A stretch of 40,979 bases of DNA from Acanthamoeba sp. SK_2022b (lineage: Eukaryota; Discosea; Longamoebia; Acanthamoebidae). Below the pieces are notes generated by a model. It did no database searches. It saw nothing but the letters and a program-made list of their open reading frames with translations, and had not been told where the DNA came from. Below, in pieces: positions 10,472 to 20,610 of this stretch. The stretch lies in the NCBI GenBank assembly GCA_027943245.1, contig JANDJZ010000391.1, forward strand, positions 1 to 40,979, written 5' to 3'. Made by a program: the position numbers and the translations under genes. Within the stretch, counting starts at the first letter, position 1. The number at the start of each line of letters is the position of its first letter.

Positions 10472-11642
10472 GTGTGTGTGTGTGTGATATGTGGGTGGTC
10501 GGAGAGTGTACGGAGGTGACTGCGTCGGCGCTCAGGAGGACAGTGACTTCGTGGACCTCCTCGGTGGCGCCGGTGGTGAGGTTGCCCAAGGTGAGGGCCA
10601 CGCGCGTGCGCTGCTCCCTCAGGCTCTTGAGCTTGGCGTTGGTCGCGGCCTTGCGGTCGTCAATGTCGGCCAGGCTCTTCTGGTAGAAGTGCATGAACGC
10701 CATCGCCTGATGTGGGTGGCGCCACGGAGTAGAGTGCGGTGAGTTGGGCGTGCGCAAGCCTAGCGGGGAGGACCACATCAGCACACCTGGTCGAGGGCCT
10801 GGGGCGGGCACAGGTCGGGGCTGCTCGCGCCGGCCTCGGTCTTGCGTGGCTCCGCCAGACCAGAGGCCCACTTGCCCACCCACTCGGTCTCTTTCTGCAG
10901 CACAACACACGACACGGCCACACAATCAACACACGGCTCGCCAGCTAGGGAGAGCAGGGGCCGTACGGAGATGCGAGAAAGGGCCTCCTCCTGGCGGGCG
11001 ATCTCCTGGTCGAGCCTTTCGAGCTCCAGCCCGAGGGCGCTGCGTTCGGAGCCGTCGTCCTTGGTCTTGGCCTCCCACTTGGTGTGGTAGGACACCTGGT
11101 GGATGTTGTTGTGGTAGGGTGGTGGTCACTGGTGTTCCTTTTCTCAACCCAAGGCAACAGAAACGACGCTTGAAGAAGTTACCTCGAGGATTACGGCAGC
11201 GCCCTTGCCGCCCGCTACTCGCACCGAGTTGCGGTCAACCTTGGACGACAAGCCCACTACGTGCACCTCGGTGGTGCCTGTTGTAATGGTTTTAAAATAT
11301 CAGAAGCAAGTAGAGAGTTAATCAAATTTCAGTTTGGGTTGAAGTGAAGCGAATCTGATTACCGGCGGATAGGTCGGTGAGAGAGATGAGGCGGGTGACC
11401 TCAGCGCGGTCGTTGTAGACGGTCACGCCCTGTACGCGACACGACGCTATCTCCACCGTTTGTTTGGCTGCGGCCTCGGTTCCGGCGTTTATCGGCGCAC
11501 GGGCGGTCTGGCTCCCTCCCTCCAGCTCCTCCTCAGGCACCAACATGTTTGTGTCTTCCTTCTCCATCTTTCTTTCTCTCTCTCTCTCTGCTTCTTGTGA
11601 GACCTGCGGCCCGCAAACGGTCCCTGCCTTTTTGGTATTCAT
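8496..11642 (-). CDS. DUF4140/DUF4139 domain protein (F37C4.5/mucoidy-inhibitor-like)
   Basis: Long multi-exon gene read leftwards. The N-terminal domain shows CRVQGVTVYNDRAEVTRL, the hallmark DUF4140 start, followed after an intron (exon 11183-11277) by TEVHVVGLSSKVDRNSVRV. A coiled coil follows (ERSALGLELERLDQEIARQ, then the region near AMAFMHFYQKSLADIDDRKA). The DUF4139 part includes SLAYVVMDASWEAAYDVRV, FTYVVIPTKSTHAYLKASI, FLAGDINVFMDGNFVATS, HMITIKNTKATDVHVAVFD, and the typical C-terminal PFEYQLEWPLGQDINL before the stop at 8496. The family is widespread in eukaryotes and bacteria and of unknown biochemical function. Introns carry very long CA and TG arrays. The start is taken at 11642; an in-frame ATG at 11567 (MEKEDTNMLV) avoids translating a TC-repeat and is a good alternative. 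Confidence 0.85.
9847..9915. repeat. (CA)n microsatellite in an intron of the DUF4139 gene
   Basis: About 34 uninterrupted CA units on the plus strand, hence UG units in the pre-mRNA of the minus-strand gene. It lies between exons near 9790 and 9930. Confidence 0.95.
10407..10488. repeat. (TG)n microsatellite in an intron of the DUF4139 gene
   Basis: About 40 TG units on the plus strand with one C interruption, hence CA units in the pre-mRNA. It is complementary to the array at 9847-9915 of the same transcript and separated from it by coding exons. Confidence 0.95.
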
Positions 11643-11869
11643 GGAAGGAGGCGCTCTGAACCGTCGTTTCGGGCAGGTTCAGTGCAAGGACACAGCCACG
11701 TACACAGAGCACTGACGTGTGAGAGGAGGTGCCAGCTGGGCTTCTAGGGCGCCTGGTGCGCAGCCTTGTGTAGCTAGCTACTTGAAAAAGGTTCATTTCG
11801 TGAGAAGAGGCAAAATAAAAACAGGAGGACCAATTGGGCTACTGCTGGGCAAACAACACAGAGATCGCA

Positions 11870-12862
11870 TCAGAAGATGGAGAACTCAGAGTTGTTGACC
11901 TGGGGATTCTCCAACACGTCCTGCTCGTGCACAATGTGCGTGATCTTGTTCAAAGAGGTCTAGTGTTAAACACCACATCACACACGACCTAGTGAGCAAT
12001 ACAAAACCTATTGGTGTATGTGGCCTTGGTGTACCTCTTGCAGTTCGCCAGCCATGAGCACTTCATCAAGGATCTGATAGGCCTGCAATGAACAGACGTG
12101 AGTTCTCTACTTCAAGAATGTATTTGCCAATGTTTTTCGATACTAATAAATAGCATTCAAAAAGGAGAGACAAACCTTATCGAAGTTGAAGATGAGGTCG
12201 AGCTCGCACACGTTGGAGAAGTACTTGTCCATCGCCCTCACCAGCAAGTGAATGGTCTGTCCAACATGCATGACATCAGTCTCGTGAGACCACTCGGCAC
12301 AAGCTTGCCAGGGTACCTCGAGGATAATGAGCTCATTGTCGGCAGCATCCACACAAAACACGAAGAACAAACTGGCGTATCTGTGCGCATACAAATCTGT
12401 TCAGCAGCTGCAAGAGCACACACAACACGTCCGATGCCGCGGCCCACGACGTAGAACCCGTTACCTCCTGTAGATAACGGTGAATTCCTTCCACTGAAGG
12501 AAGTTGCTCGTGTTGCGGCCACGACGCAGGATCGTCGTTTCCATTTCCCTCTTGACCCGTCGCCTCTCCTTCTGTAAAATGTTGGTAAATATTAATATTC
12601 ATAATTCAATAGAAAATATTGAAAAAATAGGCTTCGATTGCTTTCATTAAAATAAATGAAGGCACAACAGAAAAAAAATAGGGGGGGGGGAGCGTACAGA
12701 ACCGTGCGGTGTGAACCACTTATCCAGGCGAGTCTTGCCCTGTGCATTCATCACTATCACCCAATGCAACTGACATTTTTGAACCACAAATGAGATGATT
12801 TTGCGATCACGGCATAGTCAAAAACTTGTCAGAACCGGCAGCTAGGCTGAGCATACCGTCAT
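11870..12862 (-). CDS. Clathrin adaptor complex sigma (small) subunit, AP-1-like
   Basis: Longin-fold small subunit of a heterotetrameric adaptor that sorts cargo into coated vesicles. Exon 1 contributes only MT (12857-12862); splicing gives [20 protein letters not shown], the standard sigma N-terminus. Later exons give [84 protein letters not shown] and a C-terminal exon [24 protein letters not shown] before the FVF strand and the W in LQW favour AP-1 sigma over AP-2, AP-3 or AP-4, but the paralog needs a tree. Length about 160 residues, normal for the family. The gene is divergent from the FolD gene with only 117 bases between the start codons. Confidence 0.9.
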
Positions 12863-12979
12863 GATGATTCGCAGCTCTTGCGGACGGGTGCTCTTCTTCT
12901 TGATGGCGGTCTGCTGTGACGGGGAAAAGGCCAGAGAAAAACGGAGGTGTCGCAGAAAATCGAAAGGCTTGCGTTGAAG
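12863..12979. promoter_or_regulatory. Compact bidirectional promoter region, AP-sigma / FolD
   Basis: The 117 bases between divergent ATGs of the AP-sigma gene (12862, -) and the FolD gene (12980, +) must contain both 5' leaders and start sites if both starts are right. No TATA-like element is seen. The minus strand here is also open upstream of the AP-sigma ATG. Confidence 0.4.
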
Positions 12980-13774
12980 ATGAAGAGGGCTCTGTCTGCC
13001 GGAGCCACCACACGGCTGCATCCTTCAGTGGCACGAGGACTGTGCTCCTCTTTGGCGTGCACTGCCTCGGGTCGTGCAGGCTCAAGCTCTTTGTTCTTGT
13101 GCAAGACGAGCTGGAAGCGGCACTACGCTAGTGCAACTGCGCCAGACGAACGCATCATCGATGGCAAGAAGCTTGCCGAGCAAATCGTACCACACCTCCA
13201 CGCTCTACAAATCTCTAAAAATCGCGTAGAAGGCCAATCGGTCTCACCTTTCAAGACCTCTGCCTGCAGCTAGATGAAATAAGGGCTGAGGCCAGGCAGA
13301 GCCCGCTGAAGCGACCGCCACACCTGATGATGGTGTGTGTTGCGCCCAACCACGCCATCAAGAGGTACCGTTAGTGCCCTGCACCCACCCAGTTTCCTGT
13401 TTGGCTGAGCCTCGCTGTGTGCGTGGGGGTCAGCTACATGAAGATGAAGCAGCGTGCCTGTCAGGCAGTGGGGTTCACGTCCTCCGTGGTGGAGCTCGAT
13501 GCAGAGACCAGCCAAGACGCGCTCACGCAACGAATCAACCAGCACACCGCCGACGCCTCAGTCGATGGTACCATGTGCATTCTACATCATGTTGCCCCCC
13601 CCCTCTTTCCCCTTCGCTATCTGCCTCTCACGGTGGTGCTGGTCACAGGAATCATTGTACAGTTGCCCCTCCCAGAACACATCAACCCCCAAACGGTAGC
13701 GTTGGAGTTCACTTTGGTCATTTTTGTTTTTATATGTTTGTTTTGGCAATGACGCTTAGTCTCACCCATGTGGA

Positions 13775-13850
<76 letters not shown>

Positions 13851-13977
13851 CACATCACAGGCCATCGGCGCCATCGGTGCGGACAAAGACGTGGATGGCC
13901 TGCACCCGACGAATGTTGGCGCGTCCGTGTTGGGAATGTACGCTGCCCCTTTCTCTCTCTCTCTCTCTCTCTTTGTG

Positions 13978-14045
<68 letters not shown>

Positions 14046-14222
14046 TGCTGAGGTATGCGAGACTGACGGTTGATGGCTGCAGCAAGGGCGGGTTCCTGCC
14101 GTGTACGCCAGCGGGCGTGTTGCAAGCGTTGCAACGAAGCCGAATCTCGCTCGAAGGACAGCACGTGGTGGTCGTGGGCCGCAGCAAGCTGGTGGGCCTC
14201 CCGCTCGCCAACATGCTTATCG

Positions 14223-14290
<68 letters not shown>

Positions 14291-14931
14291 CTCACAAATG
14301 GGCGTAGGAGGGAGGGACAGCACGAAAGGAGGCCGAAAGGGGCCGACGGTGACGGTCGTGCATTCGGGCACGGTGGACATCCACGCGCACACGCGAAGGG
14401 CCGACATCGTCATCGTACGCGCGTTGCCCCGTGACCACGCTCCCCTTGCTTTCGTGGATTGAACCGAAGAGTACGCGTTCGACGCGCAGGTGGCGGCGGG
14501 GCATGCGGGCCTGATTGGCGCCGACAGCGTGAGGCAGGGCGTCGTGCTCGTCGACGTGGGCATCAACCACATCCCCGACTCCTCGCGCGCGTCGGGCTAT
14601 CGGTTGGTGGGCGACTGTACCGACGAGGCCTATCGCAAGGCCTCCCGCTACACGCCTGTGCCTGGCGGCATCGGTACATCGCCTGTTGCGCAGTGTTTGT
14701 GTGCGTGTGCGTGTTTGTGTTTGTGTGCGTGTGCGTGTGCGTGTGCGTGTGCGTGTGCGTGTGCGTGTGCGTGTGCGTGTGCGTGTGTTGAGTTATGTGT
14801 ATCGTGTGGGCAAAGGGCTGACCAGTCGTGCCCTTGCATGACCAGGGCCCATGACGGTGGCCATGTTGATGCGTAACACTTGGGAGGCGGCCAAGCGGCA
14901 CGAGGGCCTGACCCGACCACCTCCCCTGTGA
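12980..14931 (+). CDS. folD: Methylenetetrahydrofolate dehydrogenase/cyclohydrolase, mitochondrial type
   Basis: Bifunctional enzyme of one-carbon metabolism interconverting 5,10-methylene-, methenyl- and 10-formyl-THF. The first about 50 residues after the ATG at 12980 are rich in Arg/Ser/Ala and nearly free of acids ([13 protein letters not shown]...WKRHYAS), a mitochondrial presequence. Then [18 protein letters not shown] starts the FolD fold. Motifs in order, across about eight exons: SYMKMKQRA (conserved Tyr and catalytic Lys), [55 protein letters not shown] (dinucleotide loop), [19 protein letters not shown], and [13 protein letters not shown] spliced from two exons. Stop at 14931. All family motifs are intact. 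Introns hold long TG, CT and CA arrays. Cofactor choice (NAD or NADP) is not clear from the sequence. Confidence 0.9.
13771..13849. repeat. (TG)n microsatellite in a FolD intron
   Basis: About 39 TG units in the intron just before the exon encoding the DKDVDG motif; the acceptor cacatcacag follows at once. Confidence 0.95.
13952..14048. repeat. (CT)n plus (TG)n compound microsatellite in a FolD intron
   Basis: A TC run (13952-13973) followed by about 33 TG units (13979-14048), within the intron ahead of the exon encoding the dinucleotide-binding loop. Confidence 0.95.
14223..14288. repeat. (CA)n microsatellite directly after a FolD splice donor
   Basis: About 33 CA units that begin within the donor itself (gtacacacac). 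This is complementary to the TG arrays upstream in the same transcript; the exon at about 14083-14220 lies between them. Confidence 0.95.
14695..14788. repeat. (GTGTGC)n array in the last FolD intron
   Basis: A six-base GTGTGC-type unit repeated about fifteen times with some gtgttt variants, in the intron that separates PGGIG from PMTVAM. Confidence 0.9.
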
Positions 14932-15224
14932 CCTCCTGCTGGTCCTCCACCTTTCATGTACTCCTGGTGTTCTAATAATTTTAGACAATTTTAGAAACTA
15001 TGAAAGAGAGTTTTTACCACAAAAACAGGAATAAATCACTTTACGGGCCACAAGCCTAGTGGTAAGGGCTGTTGACGAAGCGTTCCAAGAGACAGGTCTG
15101 CTGGCGAAGAGGAAGACATAGGCAGAGATTGACTTGTAGGTGTTGACTCTCACTTCAATTCTGATTGCTCACTCTACTTTATTCACACAAAACCCCTACA
15201 CATTTCTACGCGTACTTCAGGCCA
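14932..15224. other. Intergenic, FolD 3' flank and edge of the repeat region
   Basis: No gene visible. Composition changes here from CpG-rich gene DNA to CpG-poor repeat DNA that continues to about 21900. Confidence 0.5.
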
Positions 15225-15815
15225 TCTACTTTGTCTAGTCCTGTGTACTCCACAACAAACGATGTTATGTGGTGTTTTTTTTTTTTTTTGCAGTAACCCA
15301 GGTCGCTTCAATATTGGTGGGCTGTAGTTGTCAGTCATCTTGAACTTGTCAAGGAGAGTATATGTAAGTGTTGACATGTTGCATTCCTTGGCAATGAGTA
15401 CTCAGCCATTGACATAGGCTGAGACAAACATGATCTCAGGCCCCTGGCCCTGTGTGTAGATGCATGGATCTGCATTGGTGGGGACAAAGCCAGAAGCAAA
15501 CAGATGGCCATCATTTGTGATGCTTTAGCCCACACAGGTCTTATTGGCAGATATAGGCTGGTTGTAATGTTGATATGAAGGCCTTGGGATGATCAATGTA
15601 GACAGTCTCCTGAAGGTCTGCTTGCAGAGATGCTGTGATGATGTCAACCAGACTAGCAGTGATTGTGGGTGCTTTGTAGGCAAGGAGCATGCAAATTGGT
15701 CTAGACCATGGGCGCGTAGGTGTCATCACAGTCAATGCTGTGGTGGTGCGAGTAGCCCTTGGCTTCCCAATGCTTGTACCAGTCTACTGAGCTGTATTTT
15801 ATCTTTAACACTCAG
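15225..15815 (-). mobile_element. Fragment of a second Ty1/copia element (reverse transcriptase), degraded
   Basis: On the minus strand the pieces run in copia RT order: IDCDDTYAPMV (from the YKA..VAKGY..GiDY.etFAPV block), VDIITASLQADLQETVYI (the DvktAFLhGdL.E.vYm block), then DKFKMTDN (the block after the YVDD motif). Several in-frame stops separate them and no YVDD itself is readable, so this is debris. It differs from the RT of the neighbouring element at 16325-20610, so it comes from another copy. The flank 15816-16324 has similar composition and may be more of the same element but shows no motif. Confidence 0.65.
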
Positions 15816-16324
15816 CTCACTCCAACTGGCGTGCAGCCAGGTGGGTGTGGATGCTGGGTTGGTTGCTGTGTCCCAGTGCTCATCATTGTAGGTCAGGTTG
15901 CATGTGCATGAAGACTTGCAGGTTGGCGTGGCTTAACCATGACCTGGTTCAGCAGTTGCAACCTGAGCCGATTGATGTAGTGTTTGGATGTTGGCGCTGG
16001 GACAGGTGGGGTGTCCTCTATGTGGTTGTTGTTGGTGATGAGAGAGATGAGGAGATGTAGCAGTGTCAGCTCACAGATGTTGTGGGTGATTCCATGTGAA
16101 TTATCCAGGTATGAACATGAGGAGTTTCCTTGACAAAGTGCACATTACACTAGATAGTGATGGTGTGGCTGGAGGTACTTAGAGTAAATGTTGATTGGGC
16201 TTGGTTGTTGGGCCAAGGTAGATCACCTCATGGGTGCAATGATTGAGTTTCTAATTGAGAGTTTGGTGCCAGCTGGTAGGCTCACAAACTGAAGGCCTGA
16301 AGGTGGCCAAGATGTGGCCAGATG

Positions 16325-16499
16325 TATTGCAGAGCAAGAGTGTGGCTGTGCGGGGGACCTATGTGGTCCAAGACAGCTATGTGTGAAGGTGTATGGTTTA
16401 TAGTGTAACGTGCTAAAGAGTGAACAAAGAAACAAAGAACAAACGTCTGTTCCTTAAAAGTGAGAGCGGATTGGAGGGAGGTCATCGACAGTGTCAACT
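16325..16499 (-). repeat. 3' LTR of the copia element
   Basis: 175 bases, from tattgcagagcaag to gacagtgtcaact on the plus strand. It matches the segment at 20427-20610 apart from about seven substitutions and a roughly 9-base deletion after ttccttaaaa. On the element strand it starts close to TGACACTGTC and ends CTCTGCA, consistent with TG...CA ends. Confidence 0.85.
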
Positions 16500-17023
16500 G
16501 TGGACTGGCCCAGTGAAGGTCAGCATCAGGTGGCAAAGGTAGAGCGCCTGCTTGGCGCCTTTGGAGAGGGCATTGAGCTCAGCTTCAGTGCTGGAGAGAG
16601 TGACACACTTCTGCGTCTGCGTGGTCCAGGTAACTGGACCGCCACCAAGGGTGAAGACAATGCCAGTCATTGATCGCCTCAAGGGATCATTGCCCCAATT
16701 GGCGTCTGCATAGCCAATCAGCAGGAGAGAGGAGGCGTCATTTGGGTCAGCGCAGGACTTGTCGTAGCAGATCAACAGGTTGCATGTACCAATGAGGTAC
16801 CACATGACCCTCTTGATTGCCACAACATGGACCAGGCGGTTGAGTGCTGGCTGAGCCTCATCACCACATAGAGAATGTCTGGTTGAGAGGTCTGCATGAG
16901 GTAGAGAAGCATGCCAATGGCGCAGTGGAAGGGAAAACTGGCAGCCTCTGGATTGACCTTCTCAAGCTTGGGAAGGTCAACGTTGAGTGACATTGGCGTG
17001 TTGACAGCCTTGGTGGAGGACAT
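16494..17023 (-). pseudogene. Copia RNase H region
   Basis: Minus-strand reading gives IGMLLYLMQTSQPDILYV, then IGYADANWGNDPLRRSMTG and CVTLSSTEAELNALSKGA, the copia RNase H blocks. The catalytic Asp (in YAD) and Glu (in TEAE) are present; the second Asp of the DADW block is Asn. The two parts are in different frames (16772-17023 and 16494-16823), so at least one frameshift separates them. Confidence 0.8.
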
Positions 17024-17102
17024 ATTGAAGTCTACAAGGATCTTGTTGATCTTGCTGTGCTGGAGGGTGTAGAGAAGGCCACATTTGTGGTCTCAGATAA
17101 TT

Positions 17103-17672
17103 TCAAGGCTGAGGATCAACTTGGCTGAAGACCTTGATAGAGAAGGCCTTGGCCAGGGCGCGCTTGATTGGATCGATCTCATGTGTGTCAGCAAGGATCA
17201 TGCAATCATCAACATAGACGCCAATGAAGGAGCAGCGACCCATCGAATCAGAGTAGTACAGGCACAGATTGATGGTGGTAGGAGTGAAGCCAGACGCACA
17301 TAGATGTCTGTTGAGCATCTTGTTCCACTTGTATGGCGACTGCTTGAGGCCATAAAGGCACTTCTGCAGTCTGCAGACCCAGTCCAGGTGTTGCAGATTG
17401 ACATAGCCTTCAGGCTGCTTGACGTAGCTCTCATGGTTGATGTCAGACTGGAGGAACGCGCCCATGATGTTGACAATGTGGAGGTTGTAGTTGAGGATAA
17501 TGGTCCACACGAGAAGAATGTGGAGGTCATTGAAGTGGAGGACAGGTGCAAAGATGACGTTGTAGAGCATGTAGGTCTTGTTATGAACGATGGCCTGGTA
17601 CTCCTCATTGAGGGCAAGCCGCCAGTTGTCAGCTTGTGGGCTCTTGATGGCCTTGGAGTAGGAGTTTGGCAT
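17103..17672 (-). pseudogene. Copia reverse transcriptase
   Basis: Open minus-strand stretch of 189 codons with FAPVL, AFLQSD, KCLYGLKQSPYKWNKML and GVYVDDCMILA. The YVDD pair is intact, but the first catalytic Asp (the residue before V-K-T-A-F-L in the family) is Asn here, in HIVNIMGAFL. The reading frame is lost upstream near 17690 and downstream near 17100. Confidence 0.85.
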
Positions 17673-18706
17673 GATGATGGCGTTGTCAGGGGCAACACTG
17701 GTGTGATTGATGAGCTGAACGTTGGTTTGATCTTCCTTGTTGAGCGCTGTAGCTTGGCTGAGCCATTGTTGCTGTCCTTGCCCCTTGACAGTGAAGCAGC
17801 AGTGGGTGGCATGGTAGAGGAGGAAGAGGAGGAGGGGAATGTGGATGCTGTAGTAGAGCCGTTGTTAGTAGAAGTGGTGGTCGCCTGCTTGCCATGTGTG
17901 TGCTTGGCGTAGTGAGGCTTGGTGGCCAGCAGTGGTGCTGGCTTGTCAGCCAGCTTGGGAGGTGGCTCAATGTGACAGTCATTGGACTGTTGTGCGTGGT
18001 GGGGAGCGTCATTGTTGTTGCTGTTGTTGCTCTCATCATCTGAGTCATCTATCTGGAGCTTGGGAAGGTTGTTGTAGATGTTGGCCTCAGGCTTGGCCTT
18101 GCTGGATGGCTTGGCCAGTGAGGTTGCCTTGGCGTTGGCCAGCTTGGTTGGTTCCATGGAGCCGGCCTTGGAGTTGGTGATGAGATGGGCAGGCATAATG
18201 ACCTCTTGGAAGATAATGTTGTGTGCAGTGACGATGATCTTGGAGTTGTCCATGATGAGGCGGTGGTTGCCCAAGTGGTTGTCAGCAGGCCCAAGGTAGG
18301 TGGCGGCTCAAGCTTGGTCTGAGAGCTTGCCATGGCCGTGCTGGTTGAGGACGTAGGTGTGGCAACCAAAGGTGCAAAGCTGGTTGAGTTGAGGCTTGGT
18401 GTTGCTCCAGGCCTTGAGAGGAGAGCAACTGGTTTTCTTATTAGGAAGCCAGTTTAGCACGTAGACAGCTGTGCATAGAGCTTCTCCCCAGAATGCTTGG
18501 TCCAGGCTGGACTGAGTGAGGAAAGTGTGTGTCATGTTGAGTGCAGTCCTGTTGAAGTGTTTGGCCATGCCATTGTGTTCTGGTGTGTAGGGTGCCATTG
18601 GCTCATGTGTGATGTGGTGCTTCTTGAGCATGGCTTGGAAGCGCTTGCCCATGTACTTGCCTCCTTGATTGGATTGAAGGTGAAGGCAGGAGTAGTTGCA
18701 GGGCAT
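17673..18706 (-). pseudogene. Copia integrase C-terminal half and linker
   Basis: The stretch at 18308-18706 has LQSNQGGKYMGKRF, APYTPEHNGMAKHFNRTAL, then QAFWGEALCTAVYVLNWLPN, typical of the second half of a copia integrase. Family Asp in the sDnGgE block is Asn and the catalytic Glu of the NGvaER block is Lys. A low-complexity Ser/Asn/Thr linker follows (about 17720-18274) in another frame before the RT. Confidence 0.8.
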
Positions 18707-19863
18707 GGCATGAGGAACTCCTCAAGGGCGTCTGCAGCCTGACTCTTGTGCTTGAGCAAGTAGATGGCAGTGAAGTGGGTTGCATCGTCTCTGAAGGAGA
18801 TGTAGTAGAGGCTGCCCCTGTTGGTGGGGACCTCAAATGGGCTGCAGATGTTGGAGTGGATGAGCTCCATGGGAGCTGTTGCATGCAGCGCTGGGCCAAT
18901 GCTGATGGGAGAGCGTGTGTGCTTGCCTTTTATGCACTGCTCAACATGGCTAGCAGAGGTAGAGATGCTGTTGGCCTTGGTGGTGGCCTTGAGAGCTTCC
19001 TTGTTGACATGCCCAAAGTGCTGGTGTAGAGTGTCAAGGGTGACTGGCGCGCTCTTGACAGTGCAGGCCTGGTCAACCTTGCCAAGGTGGGATTCAAGCA
19101 TCACAACAAGCATTCGGCCAAGCTGGATTGGTTGAAGGATGGTGTGGCCAGAGCCTACTTGGAAGACTTGGCAGCCATTGGGACCTATCTTGGTAGATAG
19201 GTTGGACTGTGTGAGTCTGGCTGTAGAGATGAGACTCTTGGCCAGGCTTGGCATGTGTAGTATGTTGTGCAGCTTGAGCAGCACCGGTTGGCTGTTGATG
19301 TAGTGAATGGCGTTGATGGTGCTGTGGCTGAGAGCATGGACATGGGAGTTGTCACTGAGTGTCACATGGTGGTCATTGAGTGGGATGTAGTTGGAGAAGA
19401 GGTTGTGCTTGGCTGTCATGTGCATCATTGCCCCTGAATTGAGGTACCAGATGGAGGTACTGTCGTTTGTGGCGGTATAGGTGGTGCCATCATTGTCAAC
19501 AGTCAGCAGAACAGGCTTCTTGTCTGATTCTGAAGAACAGTCAGATGTGCAGTTGGCGTTGTCTCTGTGCTTCTTGGCAGTTGTTGATGAGATGTCCCTT
19601 CTCATGACAGTACCAGCAGTAGGTAGAGCCGGTTGGATGAGCTGTGGGCTTAGGAGCTGAGCTCCCTTCAGCCTGATTGGGCTTGGATTGACGTTGCTGC
19701 TTGGGATGGCGCTTGCAATCATGTGCAGTGAGCGCCTTGTCAGCAGCAGGTAGAAGACCTTGCTCTTCAAGAGAGATTTCATCTTCTTGTTCTTGAAGCT
19801 TGGCCCTGGCCTGGTGGATGTCGATGGTTGGCCAATTGGAAATGATGGCCTTGGTGACATCAT
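18532..19863 (-). pseudogene. Copia protease and integrase N-terminal half
   Basis: The protease active site reads WYLNSGAMMHMT, so the catalytic Asp of the family's D-S-G-A is Asn. The pre-integrase block LHQHFGHVNKEAL and HVEQCIKGKHTRSPI (zinc-finger region) follow, then IHSNICSPFEVPTNRGSLYY, where the first integrase Asp is also Asn, and FRDDATHFTAIYLL. A zinc-knuckle-like CWYCHEKGHLINNC can be read in another frame near 19590-19630. Confidence 0.85.
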
Positions 19864-19865
19864 AC

Positions 19866-20288
19866 TCAGGAGGAAGTCATGTTGGGGAAGGCCACCTTGG
19901 TGCGCTTGTTGAGTTTGGCAAGGTAGGCAGCCACTGAGTGACCAGGCTTCTTCATGGTAGAGAAGAGCTTGGTCATGCCAGCAAGAAAGTGACTGACGCC
20001 GCTGGTCTTGAGCTCCTTGGTGAGAGCATTGAGGGCAGCCTTAGGGGTCAAGGCATGCTTTAGCATCTTGATGATGCTGAGCGCCTGCTCGCTCTGGAGG
20101 TTGAACTCCAGCTTGTGGGCTGCAACAGAGTGGTCTGGCTTGGTGTCAGCAAGCTTGTCAGTGGGATGAACGTTGACACTGGCGGCATAGCCTCTGAGTC
20201 CCTTTGACTGAAGGAGACTGAGAACCTGGGCTTTCCAAATATGGAATTCTCCATATGATTGGAGAAGAGGAATCTGTGGCTTGTTCAT
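19866..20288 (-). pseudogene. Copia gag-like N-terminal region
   Basis: The reading begins MNKPQIPLLQSYGEFHIWKA, continuing with VLSLLQSKGLRGYAA and a later HFLAGMTKLFSTMKKPGHSV, the layout of a copia gag polyprotein N-terminal region (W..w...l...L...gL). It opens just inside the 5' LTR, as expected. The frame breaks at 19866. Confidence 0.75.
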
Positions 20289-20426
20289 GATGAGTGTGAT
20301 GGGATGTTCCAGGAGTGCTGAGGATGTTGCTGGGTAGTGTTACATGGTGGGTTCAAATGGTCAGTCAGTGAGAGAGTGAGAAGTGGTAGCATTGTTCAGG
20401 CTGTATGGGCAGGTGGGCCCATAACC

Positions 20427-20610
20427 TATTGCAGAGCAAGAGTGTGGCTGTGCGGGGGACCTATGTGGTCTGAGACAGCTATGTGTGAAGGTGTACAGTT
20501 TATAGTGTAACACACTAAAGAGTGAACAAAGAAACAAAGAACAAACGTCTGTTCCTTAAAAGGAACAGACACAAGAGTGGATTGGAGGGAGGTCATCGAC
20601 AGTGTCAACT
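20427..20610 (-). repeat. 5' LTR of the copia element
   Basis: 184 bases, partner of 16325-16499. It lies upstream of gag on the element strand. The sequence following it on the element strand begins ataggttatgggccc, where a primer-binding site would be expected; I could not assign the tRNA. Confidence 0.85.

Larger units (their letters stand above)
16325..20610 (-). mobile_element. Ty1/copia LTR retrotransposon, inactivated
   Basis: Two similar direct terminal segments (16325-16499 and 20427-20610) enclose a minus-strand gag-protease-integrase-RT-RNase H order, which defines Ty1/copia. The element is about 4.3 kb, short for a full copia. It has several frame breaks and active-site losses, so it cannot be autonomous. 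The two LTRs differ by about seven substitutions and one small indel, meaning insertion is not recent but not ancient. I could not find a target-site duplication or a convincing polypurine tract. Host exons nearby are CpG-rich while this element is CpG-poor. Confidence 0.9.

Noticed and set aside
9405..14791. Long open frames rich in Cys-Val or Thr-His repeats
   Set aside because: They are translations of TG/CA microsatellites within introns.
15000..15125. tRNA-like segment (cctagtggtaagggctg...)
   Set aside because: No cloverleaf can be completed: the anticodon and T arms do not pair.
16325..20610. Target-site duplication for the copia element
   Set aside because: The five bases outside the two LTR ends do not match under any LTR boundary I tried.
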